A stretch of 10,668 bases of DNA. It comes from Christensenella sp. UBA4651. GTDB lineage: Bacteria > Bacillota > Clostridia > Christensenellales > UBA1242. The stretch spans positions 1 through 10,668 of the forward strand of contig DHMD01000070.1 in NCBI GenBank assembly GCA_002405615.1. The letters are read 5' to 3'. The notes under the pieces were generated by a model. It was not told the origin of the DNA. It saw nothing but the letters and a program-made list of their open reading frames with translations, and made no database searches. The stretch's first letter is position 1. Every line of letters begins with the position of its first letter. Positions 1 to 4,972 of this stretch are shown here, piece after piece. The position numbers and the translations under genes were made by a program.

Positions 1-51
1 CATCCAGAAAATCCTGATTCTGGCGAAACTGGCGGCGGTGGTGGTGCGTAA
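1..51 (+). CDS. C-terminal fragment of an upstream gene with a Gly-rich tail
   Basis: An open frame enters the window from the left and ends at TAA (49-51). The 16 visible residues read HPENPDSGETGGGGGA, a Pro/Glu/Asp segment running into five glycines and a final Ala. Such tails are flexible and occur in many unrelated proteins, so no family can be assigned. The frame is chosen because it is the phase that gives a low-complexity protein tail followed 21 bases later by a terminator-like hairpin. The 5' part lies outside the window. Confidence 0.5.
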   Translation, partial: HPENPDSGETGGGGGA

Positions 52-72
52 GTAAAGGGGATAGGTTGCCAA

Positions 73-129
73 AAAAAGAGAAAGAACCAACTTGGGATAA
101 TATATTTCTTGTTGGCTCTTTTTCTTTTT
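73..129 (+). terminator. Long-stem terminator after the upstream gene
   Basis: Arms 73-91 and 111-129 are complementary over 19 positions with one G-T wobble and one mismatch, around a 19-base AT-rich loop. The 3' arm ends in a T-rich tract and the 5' arm starts with A residues, so it could act in both directions. It sits 21 bases after the stop at 49-51. Confidence 0.6.
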
Positions 130-148
130 GCAAAATTGGGTAAAATAT

Positions 149-177
149 TAGACAAGAGGTATGTAATTTGTTATAAT
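149..177 (+). promoter_or_regulatory. Sigma-A type promoter for the 204-506 gene
   Basis: The -35 is TAGACA (149-154), then a 17-base spacer, then TATAAT (172-177). The -10 is preceded by TG one base upstream (169-170), giving an extended -10. The predicted start near 184 leaves a leader of about 20 bases. Confidence 0.75.
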
Positions 178-203
178 TATGAAACTTGTGGGGAGGTGGA
201 TTT

Positions 204-506
204 GTGGCGGAAAAGTATTTGCTAGATTTGGACGAGCAGCAGAAAAAATTGCTAAAATTTTGCTTTGAGCAATGCAAGAGGACGCCTCCGTATTTTGAAA
301 GTGAGGGGAACTTGTATTTAGGGGGGTGTCCTGATTTACAAATTGAGAAAATTGTGGCTGTTTTGAGCGAAGTTTATTTTGGTGTGCAGGGGAGTAATGC
401 GAAGCTCGCTGAATTGATAAATGGTACGATTGTCAGACTAACGGAAATCGGGGATAAAATAACAGACGAATTTGACTTTTGCGAATACTTTTCTTTTGGT
501 GATTAG
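204..506 (+). CDS. Hypothetical 100-residue protein
   Basis: Not recognised. The start is taken as GTG at 204 because a strong Shine-Dalgarno sequence (GGGGAGGTGG, 190-199) sits just upstream; the in-frame TTG at 186 lies ahead of that site and is less likely. The 100-residue product is soluble looking, with no signal peptide or membrane span. It opens with a charged amphipathic stretch (residues 1-20) containing LDEQQKKLLKF. It has scattered cysteines (FCFEQCKR and GGCPD) and an acidic aromatic end (DEFDFCEYFSFGD). It stands alone: terminator before it, its own extended -10 promoter, and a minus-strand gene after it. It may be a small lineage-specific regulatory or adaptor protein, but nothing in the sequence fixes a role. 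Confidence 0.7.
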   Translation: MAEKYLLDLDEQQKKLLKFCFEQCKRTPPYFESEGNLYLGGCPDLQIEKIVAVLSEVYFGVQGSNAKLAELINGTIVRLTEIGDKITDEFDFCEYFSFGD

Positions 507-682
507 GGGGTTGGGATATTTGCTGTATTTCGGATAGTGAGTAATTTACGCCAATATTTATCCATATTTGGTGTTTTACTTGGTAAAAACTACAAGGTAA
601 CTATTCGCAGTTCTGAGGAGCGACAAGCAAAGAATTTGGTATTGATTGGGCGTAGCGAGTCAAACTTGGCAAAACATTTTGA
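507..682. other. Non-coding stretch with a possible decayed dispersed repeat
   Basis: No frame with a credible ribosome binding site was found. An imperfect hairpin lies near 550-572 (CCAATAT against ATATTTGG with a one-base bulge). Bases 611-635 (TTCTGAGGAGCGACAAGCAA onward) and 649-660 (GCGTAGCGAGT) resemble from memory the common bacterial dispersed repeat family built on a TCTGAGGAGCG core, but too diverged to be sure. Confidence 0.3.
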
Positions 683-820
683 TTACTTGTTAATGTATGC
701 TATTTGAGTTTCGGGTAGAAAGTTTTCAAATTGGCTAATATACTCGTTTTTGAATGTTTCTAGTGCGTTTAATTCCATTAACTCTGACCAAAACTGATTG
801 AATGCTTGTTCTTTATCCAT
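683..820 (-). CDS. Small protein, 45 residues, unknown function
   Basis: Not recognised. The frame runs from ATG (820-818) to TAA (685-683). A good Shine-Dalgarno (AAAGGAG) lies 8 bases before the ATG, and an extended -10 promoter lies upstream. The protein is MDKEQAFNQFWSELMELNAL at the start and ends FLPETQIAYINK. It is acidic, rich in Asn, Gln, Glu and Phe, and probably a pair of amphipathic helices. It lacks a signal peptide, membrane span and cysteines. Spacing, ribosome binding site and promoter all favour real expression, but the length means chance cannot be excluded. Confidence 0.55.
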   Translation of the reverse strand: MDKEQAFNQFWSELMELNALETFKNEYISQFENFLPETQIAYINK

Positions 821-845
821 AATTTTATCTCCTTTGGCGTTTCTT

Positions 846-854
846 ATTATATCA
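846..854 (-). promoter_or_regulatory. Extended -10 promoter for the 45-residue gene
   Basis: On the minus strand the sequence reads TGATATAAT, a TGn plus consensus TATAAT. A -35 at 17 bases (CTATAC) is poor, as is common with extended -10 promoters. Predicted start is near 839, with about 18 bases of leader containing the Shine-Dalgarno. Confidence 0.5.
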
Positions 855-905
855 GTTTAGATGATAAAGTATAGAAAATTTGTTATTTTTTTCTGTAAAT
901 TTTGC

Positions 906-929
906 AAAAAAACCAGCCTTTCGGCTGGT
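906..929 (-). terminator. Rho-independent terminator after tRNA-Arg
   Basis: On the minus strand ACCAGCC-GAAA-GGCTGGT is followed by a run of T (6-7). It is a perfect 7-bp stem with a GAAA tetraloop, lying 5 bases past the tRNA CCA end. Confidence 0.9.
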
Positions 930-933
930 GGTG

Positions 934-1008
934 TGGTGCATCCAAGAGGAGTCGAACCTCTACTACAAGCTCCGGAAACTTGCGTGCTATCCATTGCACT
1001 ATGGATGC
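934..1008 (-). tRNA. tRNA-Arg (anticodon CCG), CCA encoded
   Basis: The minus strand folds as a full cloverleaf. The acceptor GCATCCA (1008-1002) pairs with TGGATGC (944-938), with discriminator A at 937 and an encoded CCA at 936-934. The D stem is GTGC/GCAC. The anticodon stem CAAGT/GCTTG closes a TTCCGGA loop, so the anticodon is CCG (975-973), and the T arm is AGAGG-TTCGACT-CCTCT. It reads the CGG arginine codon. It has its own promoter about 50 bases upstream and a terminator directly after it. Confidence 0.95.
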
Positions 1009-1054
1009 ATAAAAACATACATAATCTTGCCATTTTTTTGTTTAGGCAGGGTTA

Positions 1055-1083
1055 ATTATATATGTTTTGTTAGCAAAAATCAA
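1055..1083 (-). promoter_or_regulatory. Sigma-A type promoter for tRNA-Arg
   Basis: On the minus strand, TTGATT (1083-1078), a 17-base spacer and consensus TATAAT (1060-1055). Predicted start is near 1048, giving about 40 bases of 5' leader to be removed by RNase P. It lies between the dut stop and the tRNA; I see no terminator after dut, so read-through from dut may contribute. Confidence 0.75.
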
Positions 1084-1111
1084 GTTTTTTGGGCAAAACT
1101 CACATTATTTT

Positions 1112-1543
1112 TTACAGTAGCCCCGTACTGCCGAAGCCGCCCTCGCCACGGTCAGTAGCGTCTAGGTCGTCAACTAATTCCGTTTTGCAAGTGTAGAATG
1201 GGCAAATGACGAGTTGGGCGATTTTTTGCCCGACCTCAACAGTGTAGTCAGTGTCGCTAGTGTTCAGCAAAATTACGCAGATTTCCCCACGGTAATTTGT
1301 GTCAATTGTGCCAGGGGAGTTTAGTACTTGCAACCCGAATTTGAGTGCCAAGCCACTTTTTGAGCGGACTTGACCCTCTGTGTTTTGTGGGAGCGCCAGC
1401 GCTATTCCAGTGTGAACCAAAGCACGATTGCCTGCTGGTATTACGATTTCTTCATCGCTGTATAAATCCATACCTGAGTCGGTAGGGTGGGCGTATTCAG
1501 GAATTCGTGCGGTTCGGGTTAGTTTTTTGAATTTTACTGTCAT
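1112..1543 (-). CDS. dut: dUTP diphosphatase (dUTPase)
   Basis: Hydrolyses dUTP to dUMP and pyrophosphate in the cytoplasm, keeping uracil out of DNA and feeding dTMP synthesis. All five motifs of the trimeric family are present in the 143-residue product: DSGMDL (22-27), RSKSG (60-64), GTIDTNYRGE (78-87, with catalytic Asp81), GQKIAQLVI (105-113) and the C-terminal RGEGGFGSTG (132-141). Length is normal. The start ATG has an AGGAGG Shine-Dalgarno (1554-1549) that overlaps the TAG stop of the upstream degV gene (1554-1552). The two genes are therefore almost certainly co-transcribed and probably translationally coupled. tRNA-Arg follows on the same strand. Confidence 0.95.
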   Translation of the reverse strand: MTVKFKKLTRTARIPEYAHPTDSGMDLYSDEEIVIPAGNRALVHTGIALALPQNTEGQVRSKSGLALKFGLQVLNSPGTIDTNYRGEICVILLNTSDTDYTVEVGQKIAQLVICPFYTCKTELVDDLDATDRGEGGFGSTGLL

Positions 1544-1551
1544 TTTTCCTC

Positions 1552-2385
1552 CTAAAAGCAGATAATTAGTCCACGGTCTTGAGCATAGAAACTGGTCAAT
1601 CCGTGCATAGGTTTAATAATGATTTCTTTGAAATTGCATTTTTCTAGCAACAATTCCTTGATTTTTTGTGCGTCAGCTTCGTTGTTGTTATGTGTGATAA
1701 TTACTTTTCGGTCGCTGTAATCGCTGCAACGCTTTGCTGCCATTTCGGCAAGTTTTCGATAAGCGTTTAGTGAGCCGATTGCCTTACCGCACATTTCGAT
1801 TGTACCCTCTGGTGAGGCGGTGCAAATCGGTTTTATGAGGAGTGTTTTTGCGACTAGGCCAGCAAATCTACTCATTCTACCGTTGGCTATTAGGTTATCA
1901 AACTTGTGTAGGATAAAGAATAAATTTCTAGTATTAATAAATTCGTTTGTGCTGGTTGTGATTTCCTCGATAGTTTTATTATCCTTGATTTGGCTAACTA
2001 TATGGTCGACTACCAATTCGAGAGTGCCTGAGGTTGCTTTCGTATTAAATAGGATAATATTTTCCTTGTTAGGCATCATATCACGGGCGACACTAGCGCT
2101 GTTGAATGTGCCAGAAAGTTTTTCTGTCATTGCTACAACAAAAGTATAGTCCGCCTTGTCAAAAGCGTCCACCCACGAGTCGACACTAGGGCAGGCAGTA
2201 CGAATTTTCGCTTTTGTAGTGTTGAGTGTGTGAGTGAGGCTTTGTACATCTAGCTCGGGATTGTCGACATATTCTTGGTCGCCGACATAAATGTAGAGAG
2301 GCACTATGCCAAAGCCGATTTCTGTATCTTTGAGATAATCGGGCGACATATCCGCGCTGCTGTCTACTAAAATTTGATATTTCAT
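1552..2385 (-). CDS. DegV family fatty-acid-binding protein (FakB-like)
   Basis: DegV proteins hold a fatty acid in a buried pocket. FakB members present it to the kinase FakA, which makes acyl phosphate for membrane lipid synthesis; that role is inferred from the family. The start is ATG at 2385, giving 277 residues, because AGGAG (2398-2394) lies 8 bases upstream. A further in-frame ATG 24 codons earlier has no such site and would run through the promoter region of the divergent gene. Features: VDSSADMS (7-14), the TACPS loop (63-67), LSGTFNSA (90-97) and NGRMSR (168-173). The C-terminus (HGLTSFYAQDRGLIICF) keeps the His-Gly but not the usual HxGPG form. dut follows at once and overlaps it in translation signals. 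An acpP gene, also in lipid synthesis, lies 3.2 kb away but is not in the same operon. Confidence 0.88.
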   Translation of the reverse strand: MKYQILVDSSADMSPDYLKDTEIGFGIVPLYIYVGDQEYVDNPELDVQSLTHTLNTTKAKIRTACPSVDSWVDAFDKADYTFVVAMTEKLSGTFNSASVARDMMPNKENIILFNTKATSGTLELVVDHIVSQIKDNKTIEEITTSTNEFINTRNLFFILHKFDNLIANGRMSRFAGLVAKTLLIKPICTASPEGTIEMCGKAIGSLNAYRKLAEMAAKRCSDYSDRKVIITHNNNEADAQKIKELLLEKCNFKEIIIKPMHGLTSFYAQDRGLIICF

Positions 2386-2419
2386 TTTGGTTGCTCCTAA
2401 AAAATATTTTTTGTAATAA

Positions 2420-2448
2420 TTGCTAATAAATTCTGTTTGTAGTATAAT
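2420..2448 (+). promoter_or_regulatory. Sigma-A type promoter for the RNA methyltransferase gene
   Basis: TTGCTA (2420-2425), a 17-base spacer and consensus TATAAT (2443-2448). Predicted start is near 2455, so the leader is only about 14 bases and consists mainly of the GAGGAG Shine-Dalgarno. It lies in the 83-base divergent interval shared with degV; I could not find an equally clear minus-strand promoter there. Confidence 0.8.
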
Positions 2449-2468
2449 AGTCTCCAAGAGGAGTTATT

Positions 2469-3176
2469 ATGATTTATAAAAAAGAAAATAATACAAGTTT
2501 TGCGTTGGGTGCTTTTGCTGTGCGTGAACTTTTGCGTAAACGCCCGCAAATTGTGCGTAAAATTTACACAAGTAGGGAGTTAAACATTACACCTGAAATT
2601 GAGGACATTTTGCGACACGCCCGTGAGAAAGGGATTGGTGTCGATGATGGCACTAAATTAATCGAGCGAATTGGCGGCAAGGAGAACATTTACCTTATGG
2701 CTGAGTTCATCAAATTTAGCGACCGGCTCGACTCGGGCGACCAAATCGTCCTACAAAATCCGTCCGATATGGGCAATGTCGGTACAATTTTGCGTACTGC
2801 TCTCGGGTTCGGGATAAAAAATATCGCAGTGATTAGACCTTGTGTTGATATTTTTAACCCTCGTGTGGTGCGTGCCTCACAGGGGGCGATTTTCAGTCTA
2901 AACATCAGAGTTTTTGAGAGCTGGGAGGAGTACGTTTTGGAATACCCTACAATTCGCAAATACTTGTTTATGCTAGACAAAACCGCTCAAACTTTGCAAG
3001 AAATCAAGATTTCGACCGAGCCTAGGGCATTGGTTTTTGGTAACGAAGCGGCTGGTTTGCCAGAGGCTATCAAGTCATCAGGCACGCCGATATTTATCAA
3101 GCACTCTGATGAAATTGATTCGTTGAATTTGGGGGTGGCGATAGGGATAGCGGTGTATACTTTTTCCCGACAATAA
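2469..3176 (+). CDS. TrmH/SpoU family RNA 2'-O-methyltransferase
   Basis: SPOUT-fold enzyme transferring methyl from S-adenosylmethionine to a ribose 2'-OH in rRNA or tRNA. The three family motifs are clear: motif 1 NPSDMGNVGTILRTA (97-111), motif 2 LVFGNEAAGLP (188-198) and motif 3 SLNLGVAIGIAVY (218-230), which form the knotted SAM site. FNPRVVRASQGA (129-140) is the usual loop between them. Residues 1-80 form a smaller substrate-binding region. At 235 residues it is compact but complete. ATG at 2469 has GAGGAG (2458-2463) in front and its own strong promoter. The RNA target cannot be told from sequence. It reads convergently toward the 3370-3864 gene, with an inverted-repeat element in between. 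Confidence 0.92.
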   Translation: MIYKKENNTSFALGAFAVRELLRKRPQIVRKIYTSRELNITPEIEDILRHAREKGIGVDDGTKLIERIGGKENIYLMAEFIKFSDRLDSGDQIVLQNPSDMGNVGTILRTALGFGIKNIAVIRPCVDIFNPRVVRASQGAIFSLNIRVFESWEEYVLEYPTIRKYLFMLDKTAQTLQEIKISTEPRALVFGNEAAGLPEAIKSSGTPIFIKHSDEIDSLNLGVAIGIAVYTFSRQ

Positions 3177-3182
3177 ACCCCG

Positions 3183-3308
3183 TTTTCACGACTATAAACT
3201 TCGCAATCCTTCGTCATTTCAAAAAATTCTAGACAGTTATGTATGTCTAATACACGCCTTCCTAGAATTTTTCTTATTTCTAGGCTTGCTTGTTTTTAGT
3301 CGTGAAAA
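3183..3308. repeat. Nested inverted-repeat element (MITE-like or bidirectional terminator)
   Basis: Outer 17-base arms 3183-3199 and 3292-3308 match 16 of 17 as an inverted repeat (TTTTCACGACTA at the left end). Inside lies a perfect 11-bp inverted repeat, AAAAATTCTAG (3222-3232) against CTAGAATTTTT (3262-3272). Two competing perfect hairpins are also present: TAGACA/TGTCTA (3230-3235, 3244-3249) and CCTAGAA/TTCTAGG (3261-3267, 3278-3284). The element fills the space between two convergent genes. The A-rich and T-rich flanks of the 11-bp stem could end transcription from both sides. The outer ends look like terminal inverted repeats, but I see no target-site duplication. Confidence 0.6.
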
Positions 3309-3369
3309 ATGCTGACGCAAGGGAGTAGAGTTCTTATCCTTATATTATTAAATAGGATTTCCGCTTTTG

Positions 3370-3864
3370 TTAGCAAAAGTTATAATCTTGTTTATCGTCT
3401 TTGTTTTTATTTTCTTGTTGTTTGTTTTCGTTACTTTCGGGCGACTCCCGCTGGGGTTGCTCGTTTTCTATTTCGTTTGGTAAATAATCGTCTTCTCCAA
3501 AGTCATTGCAAGATTTGGTGTTGTAACCCCATTTTTTGAAGAAACTTAACCAAATTTGAGCGACTACGAATGCTAGCACCGCTACGCCTGCGCCTACGCC
3601 GTACCAGCGGAGGTAGATAAAAAACACAATTGCGAGAATTAGCAAAATAACCACACTGCTTACGCTCAAAATTAATGTGCGGCGGAATGATTTTTTCTTT
3701 TGCGAAATGATTTCGTCAACCATTGTTGCTGCCACTTTATTTTGGTGTTCTGCACGAATTTTGGCTGCGGCAATTTGGTCTTGCGTAGTTGATTGAGCAG
3801 ATTGGGTTAAGTCCTCTGTTTCAATCGTTGCGTCAAAAATTTCTTTTGGGTCGTCTGTTTGCAT
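3370..3864 (-). CDS. Hypothetical two-span membrane protein with polar tails
   Basis: Not recognised. The 164-residue product has a polar, acidic and Gln/Thr-rich N-terminal part (1-58) and a basic hinge KKKSFRR (56-62). Two hydrophobic spans follow at about 63-84 and 89-109, joined by RWYGVG, so both ends are predicted cytoplasmic. The C-terminal tail (115-164) is rich in Asn, Glu, Gln and Lys and probably disordered; it ends DYNFC. ATG at 3864 has AAAGGGGG (3880-3873) 8 bases upstream and a near-consensus promoter, so expression as a single gene is likely. No catalytic motif is visible. It may be a small envelope scaffold, but that is a guess. Confidence 0.8.
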   Translation of the reverse strand: MQTDDPKEIFDATIETEDLTQSAQSTTQDQIAAAKIRAEHQNKVAATMVDEIISQKKKSFRRTLILSVSSVVILLILAIVFFIYLRWYGVGAGVAVLAFVVAQIWLSFFKKWGYNTKSCNDFGEDDYLPNEIENEQPQRESPESNENKQQENKNKDDKQDYNFC

Positions 3865-3891
3865 AAAGTTCGCCCCCTTTATATCTTATTA

Positions 3892-3920
3892 ATTATAAGA
3901 TAATATGTGCCATTAGTCAA
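3892..3920 (-). promoter_or_regulatory. Near-consensus sigma-A promoter for the 3370-3864 gene
   Basis: TTGACT (3920-3915), a 17-base spacer and TATAAT (3897-3892) on the minus strand. Predicted start is near 3885, just ahead of the Shine-Dalgarno. Confidence 0.85.
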
Positions 3921-3993
3921 TTTAATTTGGTCAAGATTTTTGCTATATTGGTGCGTTTTGGCGATTTGATATGGTAAATTTGCCGAATATAAC

Positions 3994-4019
3994 AAAAAAT
4001 CGCACTCAATTTGGTGCGA
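3994..4019 (-). terminator. Rho-independent terminator after tRNA-Gly
   Basis: On the minus strand TCGCAC (4019-4014) pairs with GTGCGA (4005-4000) around an 8-base loop, followed by six T. It begins a few bases past the tRNA CCA end. Confidence 0.85.
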
Positions 4020-4021
4020 AA

Positions 4022-4095
4022 TGGAGCAGGTGAAGGGAATCGAACCCTCGTATCAAGCTTGGGAAGCTTGCGTTCTACCATTGGACCACACCTGC
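4022..4095 (-). tRNA. tRNA-Gly (anticodon CCC), CCA encoded
   Basis: Minus-strand cloverleaf. Acceptor GCAGGTG (4095-4089) pairs with CACCTGC (4032-4026), with discriminator T at 4025 and CCA at 4024-4022. The anticodon stem CAAGC/GCTTG holds loop TTCCCAA, giving anticodon CCC (4063-4061) for the GGG codon. The T arm is GAGGG-TTCGATT-CCCTT. The D stem (GTCC/GAAC) has one C-A mismatch, tolerable in a glycine tRNA. It has its own promoter and terminator. Confidence 0.95.
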
Positions 4096-4109
4096 AAATG
4101 TATAAATAT

Positions 4110-4138
4110 ATTGTATGCGAGAATGAGGGATTTGTCAA
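4110..4138 (-). promoter_or_regulatory. tRNA-Gly promoter with its -35 inside a repeat
   Basis: Perfect TTGACA (4138-4133), a 17-base spacer and TACAAT (4115-4110) on the minus strand. Predicted start is near 4103, 8 bases before the mature tRNA. The -35 lies in the conserved edge of the repeat starting at 4132. Confidence 0.88.
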
Positions 4139-4205
4139 GTCTTTTTAATAAGTTTGCTTTGCGAACTTATTAAAAAGGTATGCGGGCTTGCGCCGCATAC
4201 GCACC
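4132..4205. repeat. Hairpin-rich repeat, copy 1
   Basis: Starts TTGTCAAGTCTTT. It then has a near-perfect inverted repeat (4142-4157 against 4161-4176, one G-T pair, arms of TTTTTAATAAGTTTGC type). After that comes a perfect 8-bp hairpin GTATGCGG/CCGCATAC (4178-4185, 4193-4200) with loop GCTTGCG, ending GCACC. Copy 2 at 4246 is almost identical. The following 40 bases (4206-4245) are not shared but also carry a short stem (CGCAC/GTGCG, 4200-4204 and 4211-4215). Confidence 0.85.
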
Positions 4206-4245
4206 ACACAGTGCGGATACGCCAGCGTCTCCTCCCTTATGTGGC

Positions 4246-4324
4246 TTGTCAAGTCTTTATTTTTTAATAAGTTTGCCTTGCGAACTTATTAAAAAGGTAT
4301 GCGGGCTTGCGCCGCATACGCACC
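4246..4324. repeat. Hairpin-rich repeat, copy 2
   Basis: Repeats TTGTCAAGTCTTT (4246-4258), then the AT-rich inverted repeat starting at 4261 and the GTATGCGG/CCGCATAC hairpin, ending GCACC. It differs from copy 1 by a short T/A insertion after CTTT and a few substitutions. Its downstream segment is again unique and holds a perfect palindrome at 4334-4351. Copies start 114 bases apart. Confidence 0.85.
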
Positions 4325-4333
4325 TCGCGGCAT

Positions 4334-4351
4334 AGATGTGCGAGCACATCT
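4334..4351. repeat. Perfect palindromic hairpin
   Basis: AGATGTGC (4334-4341), GA, GCACATCT (4344-4351). As RNA this is a 7-bp stem with a CGAG loop. It occupies the variable slot behind repeat copy 2. Confidence 0.7.
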
Positions 4352-4394
4352 GGCTCATGCTCGGCTTGTTTTGTGTAATTGCTGGCGTAAAATT

Positions 4395-4424
4395 GATTAA
4401 AATAATGAAGCAGGGGCAATACTT
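4395..4424 (+). promoter_or_regulatory. Candidate sigma-F (forespore) promoter for the ywmB-like gene
   Basis: GATTA (4395-4399), a 15-base spacer and GGCAATACTT (4415-4424). The -10 fits the Bacillus sigma-F pattern GGnrAnAnTw at every defined position, and the -35 fits GywTA at 4 of 5. No good sigma-A pair was found here: TTGATT at 4393 would need a 19-base spacer. Predicted start is just before the Shine-Dalgarno. Confidence 0.5.
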
Positions 4425-4443
4425 TATCCAAGTGAGGTAAGTA

Positions 4444-4908
4444 ATGTACAAGGCGTTGGGGATAATTTTTTGCACAGTTTTGATATTATTTTGTTCGCCA
4501 AACGGCGATTTTGTGGGGAGTTTTGTGCAAAATTTGGGCGGGCAAGTTTATTTTTGTGTGAGTGAACGAGTTGATTTACCTAATGTTGGAATAACAAAGA
4601 ATGGTAAGGGTTACATAATTTCAGCGGAGCAAGAACAGACTAGGAAGATACAAAATTCTATTCAAAAGGATAAAATTCAGGGAATTGCCTTTCGATTCAA
4701 TGGCAATTTTGATACGCAATCGTATTTAAGGAAAATTTCAGCAGAAATTATATTTGATGAAAAAATTGATGAGATAACTTTTATTTATGCTTATTCATCT
4801 AAATTTTCCCGTTTTGTAATGTATCGAGGGCGAAAAATCAACATACAAATTGCTCAAAACTCTGGGGAAACTACAATAGGTTATCCGTTGATTTTAATCG
4901 GTGCATAA
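4444..4908 (+). CDS. YwmB-like (DUF1779) secreted protein
   Basis: A 154-residue protein with an N-terminal hydrophobic segment (4-17) acting as signal peptide or anchor. The end matches what I know of the YwmB/DUF1779 family: FIYAYSSKF (113-121), the RKINIQIAQN stretch (130-139) and TTIGYPLIL (143-151). The family has a TATA-box-binding-like fold, and its molecular role is not established. In Bacillus subtilis ywmB lies near murAA, spoIID and spoIIQ. Here a spoIIQ-like gene follows after 64 bases, which supports the call. It is shorter than the roughly 220-250 residues usual for the family, so the N-terminal part is reduced. ATG has AAGTGAGGTAA (4431-4441) in front. Family call fairly likely, function unknown. 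Confidence 0.6.
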   Translation: MYKALGIIFCTVLILFCSPNGDFVGSFVQNLGGQVYFCVSERVDLPNVGITKNGKGYIISAEQEQTRKIQNSIQKDKIQGIAFRFNGNFDTQSYLRKISAEIIFDEKIDEITFIYAYSSKFSRFVMYRGRKINIQIAQNSGETTIGYPLILIGA

Positions 4909-4924
4909 AATTTACAAAAATTTA

Positions 4925-4954
4925 TGATTAAAAATAAAAATTTGGGCGATAATC
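4925..4954 (+). promoter_or_regulatory. Candidate sigma-F promoter for spoIIQ
   Basis: GATTA (4926-4930), a 14-base spacer and GGCGATAATC (4945-4954). The -10 fits GGnrAnAnTw except at the last base. The layout parallels 4395-4424 upstream of the ywmB-like gene, and in Bacillus spoIIQ is a known sigma-F gene. The predicted start falls just ahead of AAGGAGG (4961-4967). Confidence 0.45.
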
Positions 4955-4972
4955 AATGGCAAGGAGGCAGAA

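Noticed and set aside
1112..1138. Hairpin CAGTA/TACTG at the end of dut as a terminator
   Set aside because: On the coding strand it is followed by A residues, not T, and most of it lies in the gene.
861..1158. Plus-strand open frames of 64 and 92 codons
   Set aside because: They run across the terminator, tRNA-Arg and its promoter on the opposite strand and lack ribosome binding sites.
1820..2149. Hydrophobic plus-strand frame of 109 codons
   Set aside because: Antisense to the well-supported DegV gene with no start signals.
2386..2457. N-terminal extension of DegV by 24 residues
   Set aside because: It would cross the divergent promoter region and has no ribosome binding site; ATG 2385 has AGGAG at the right distance and matches the family start.
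3309..3539. Plus-strand frame of 76 codons
   Set aside because: Antisense to the polar tail of the 3370-3864 membrane protein, with no Shine-Dalgarno.
4132..4351. CRISPR array
   Set aside because: Only two repeats of more than 70 bases, each with internal hairpins, and no cas genes.
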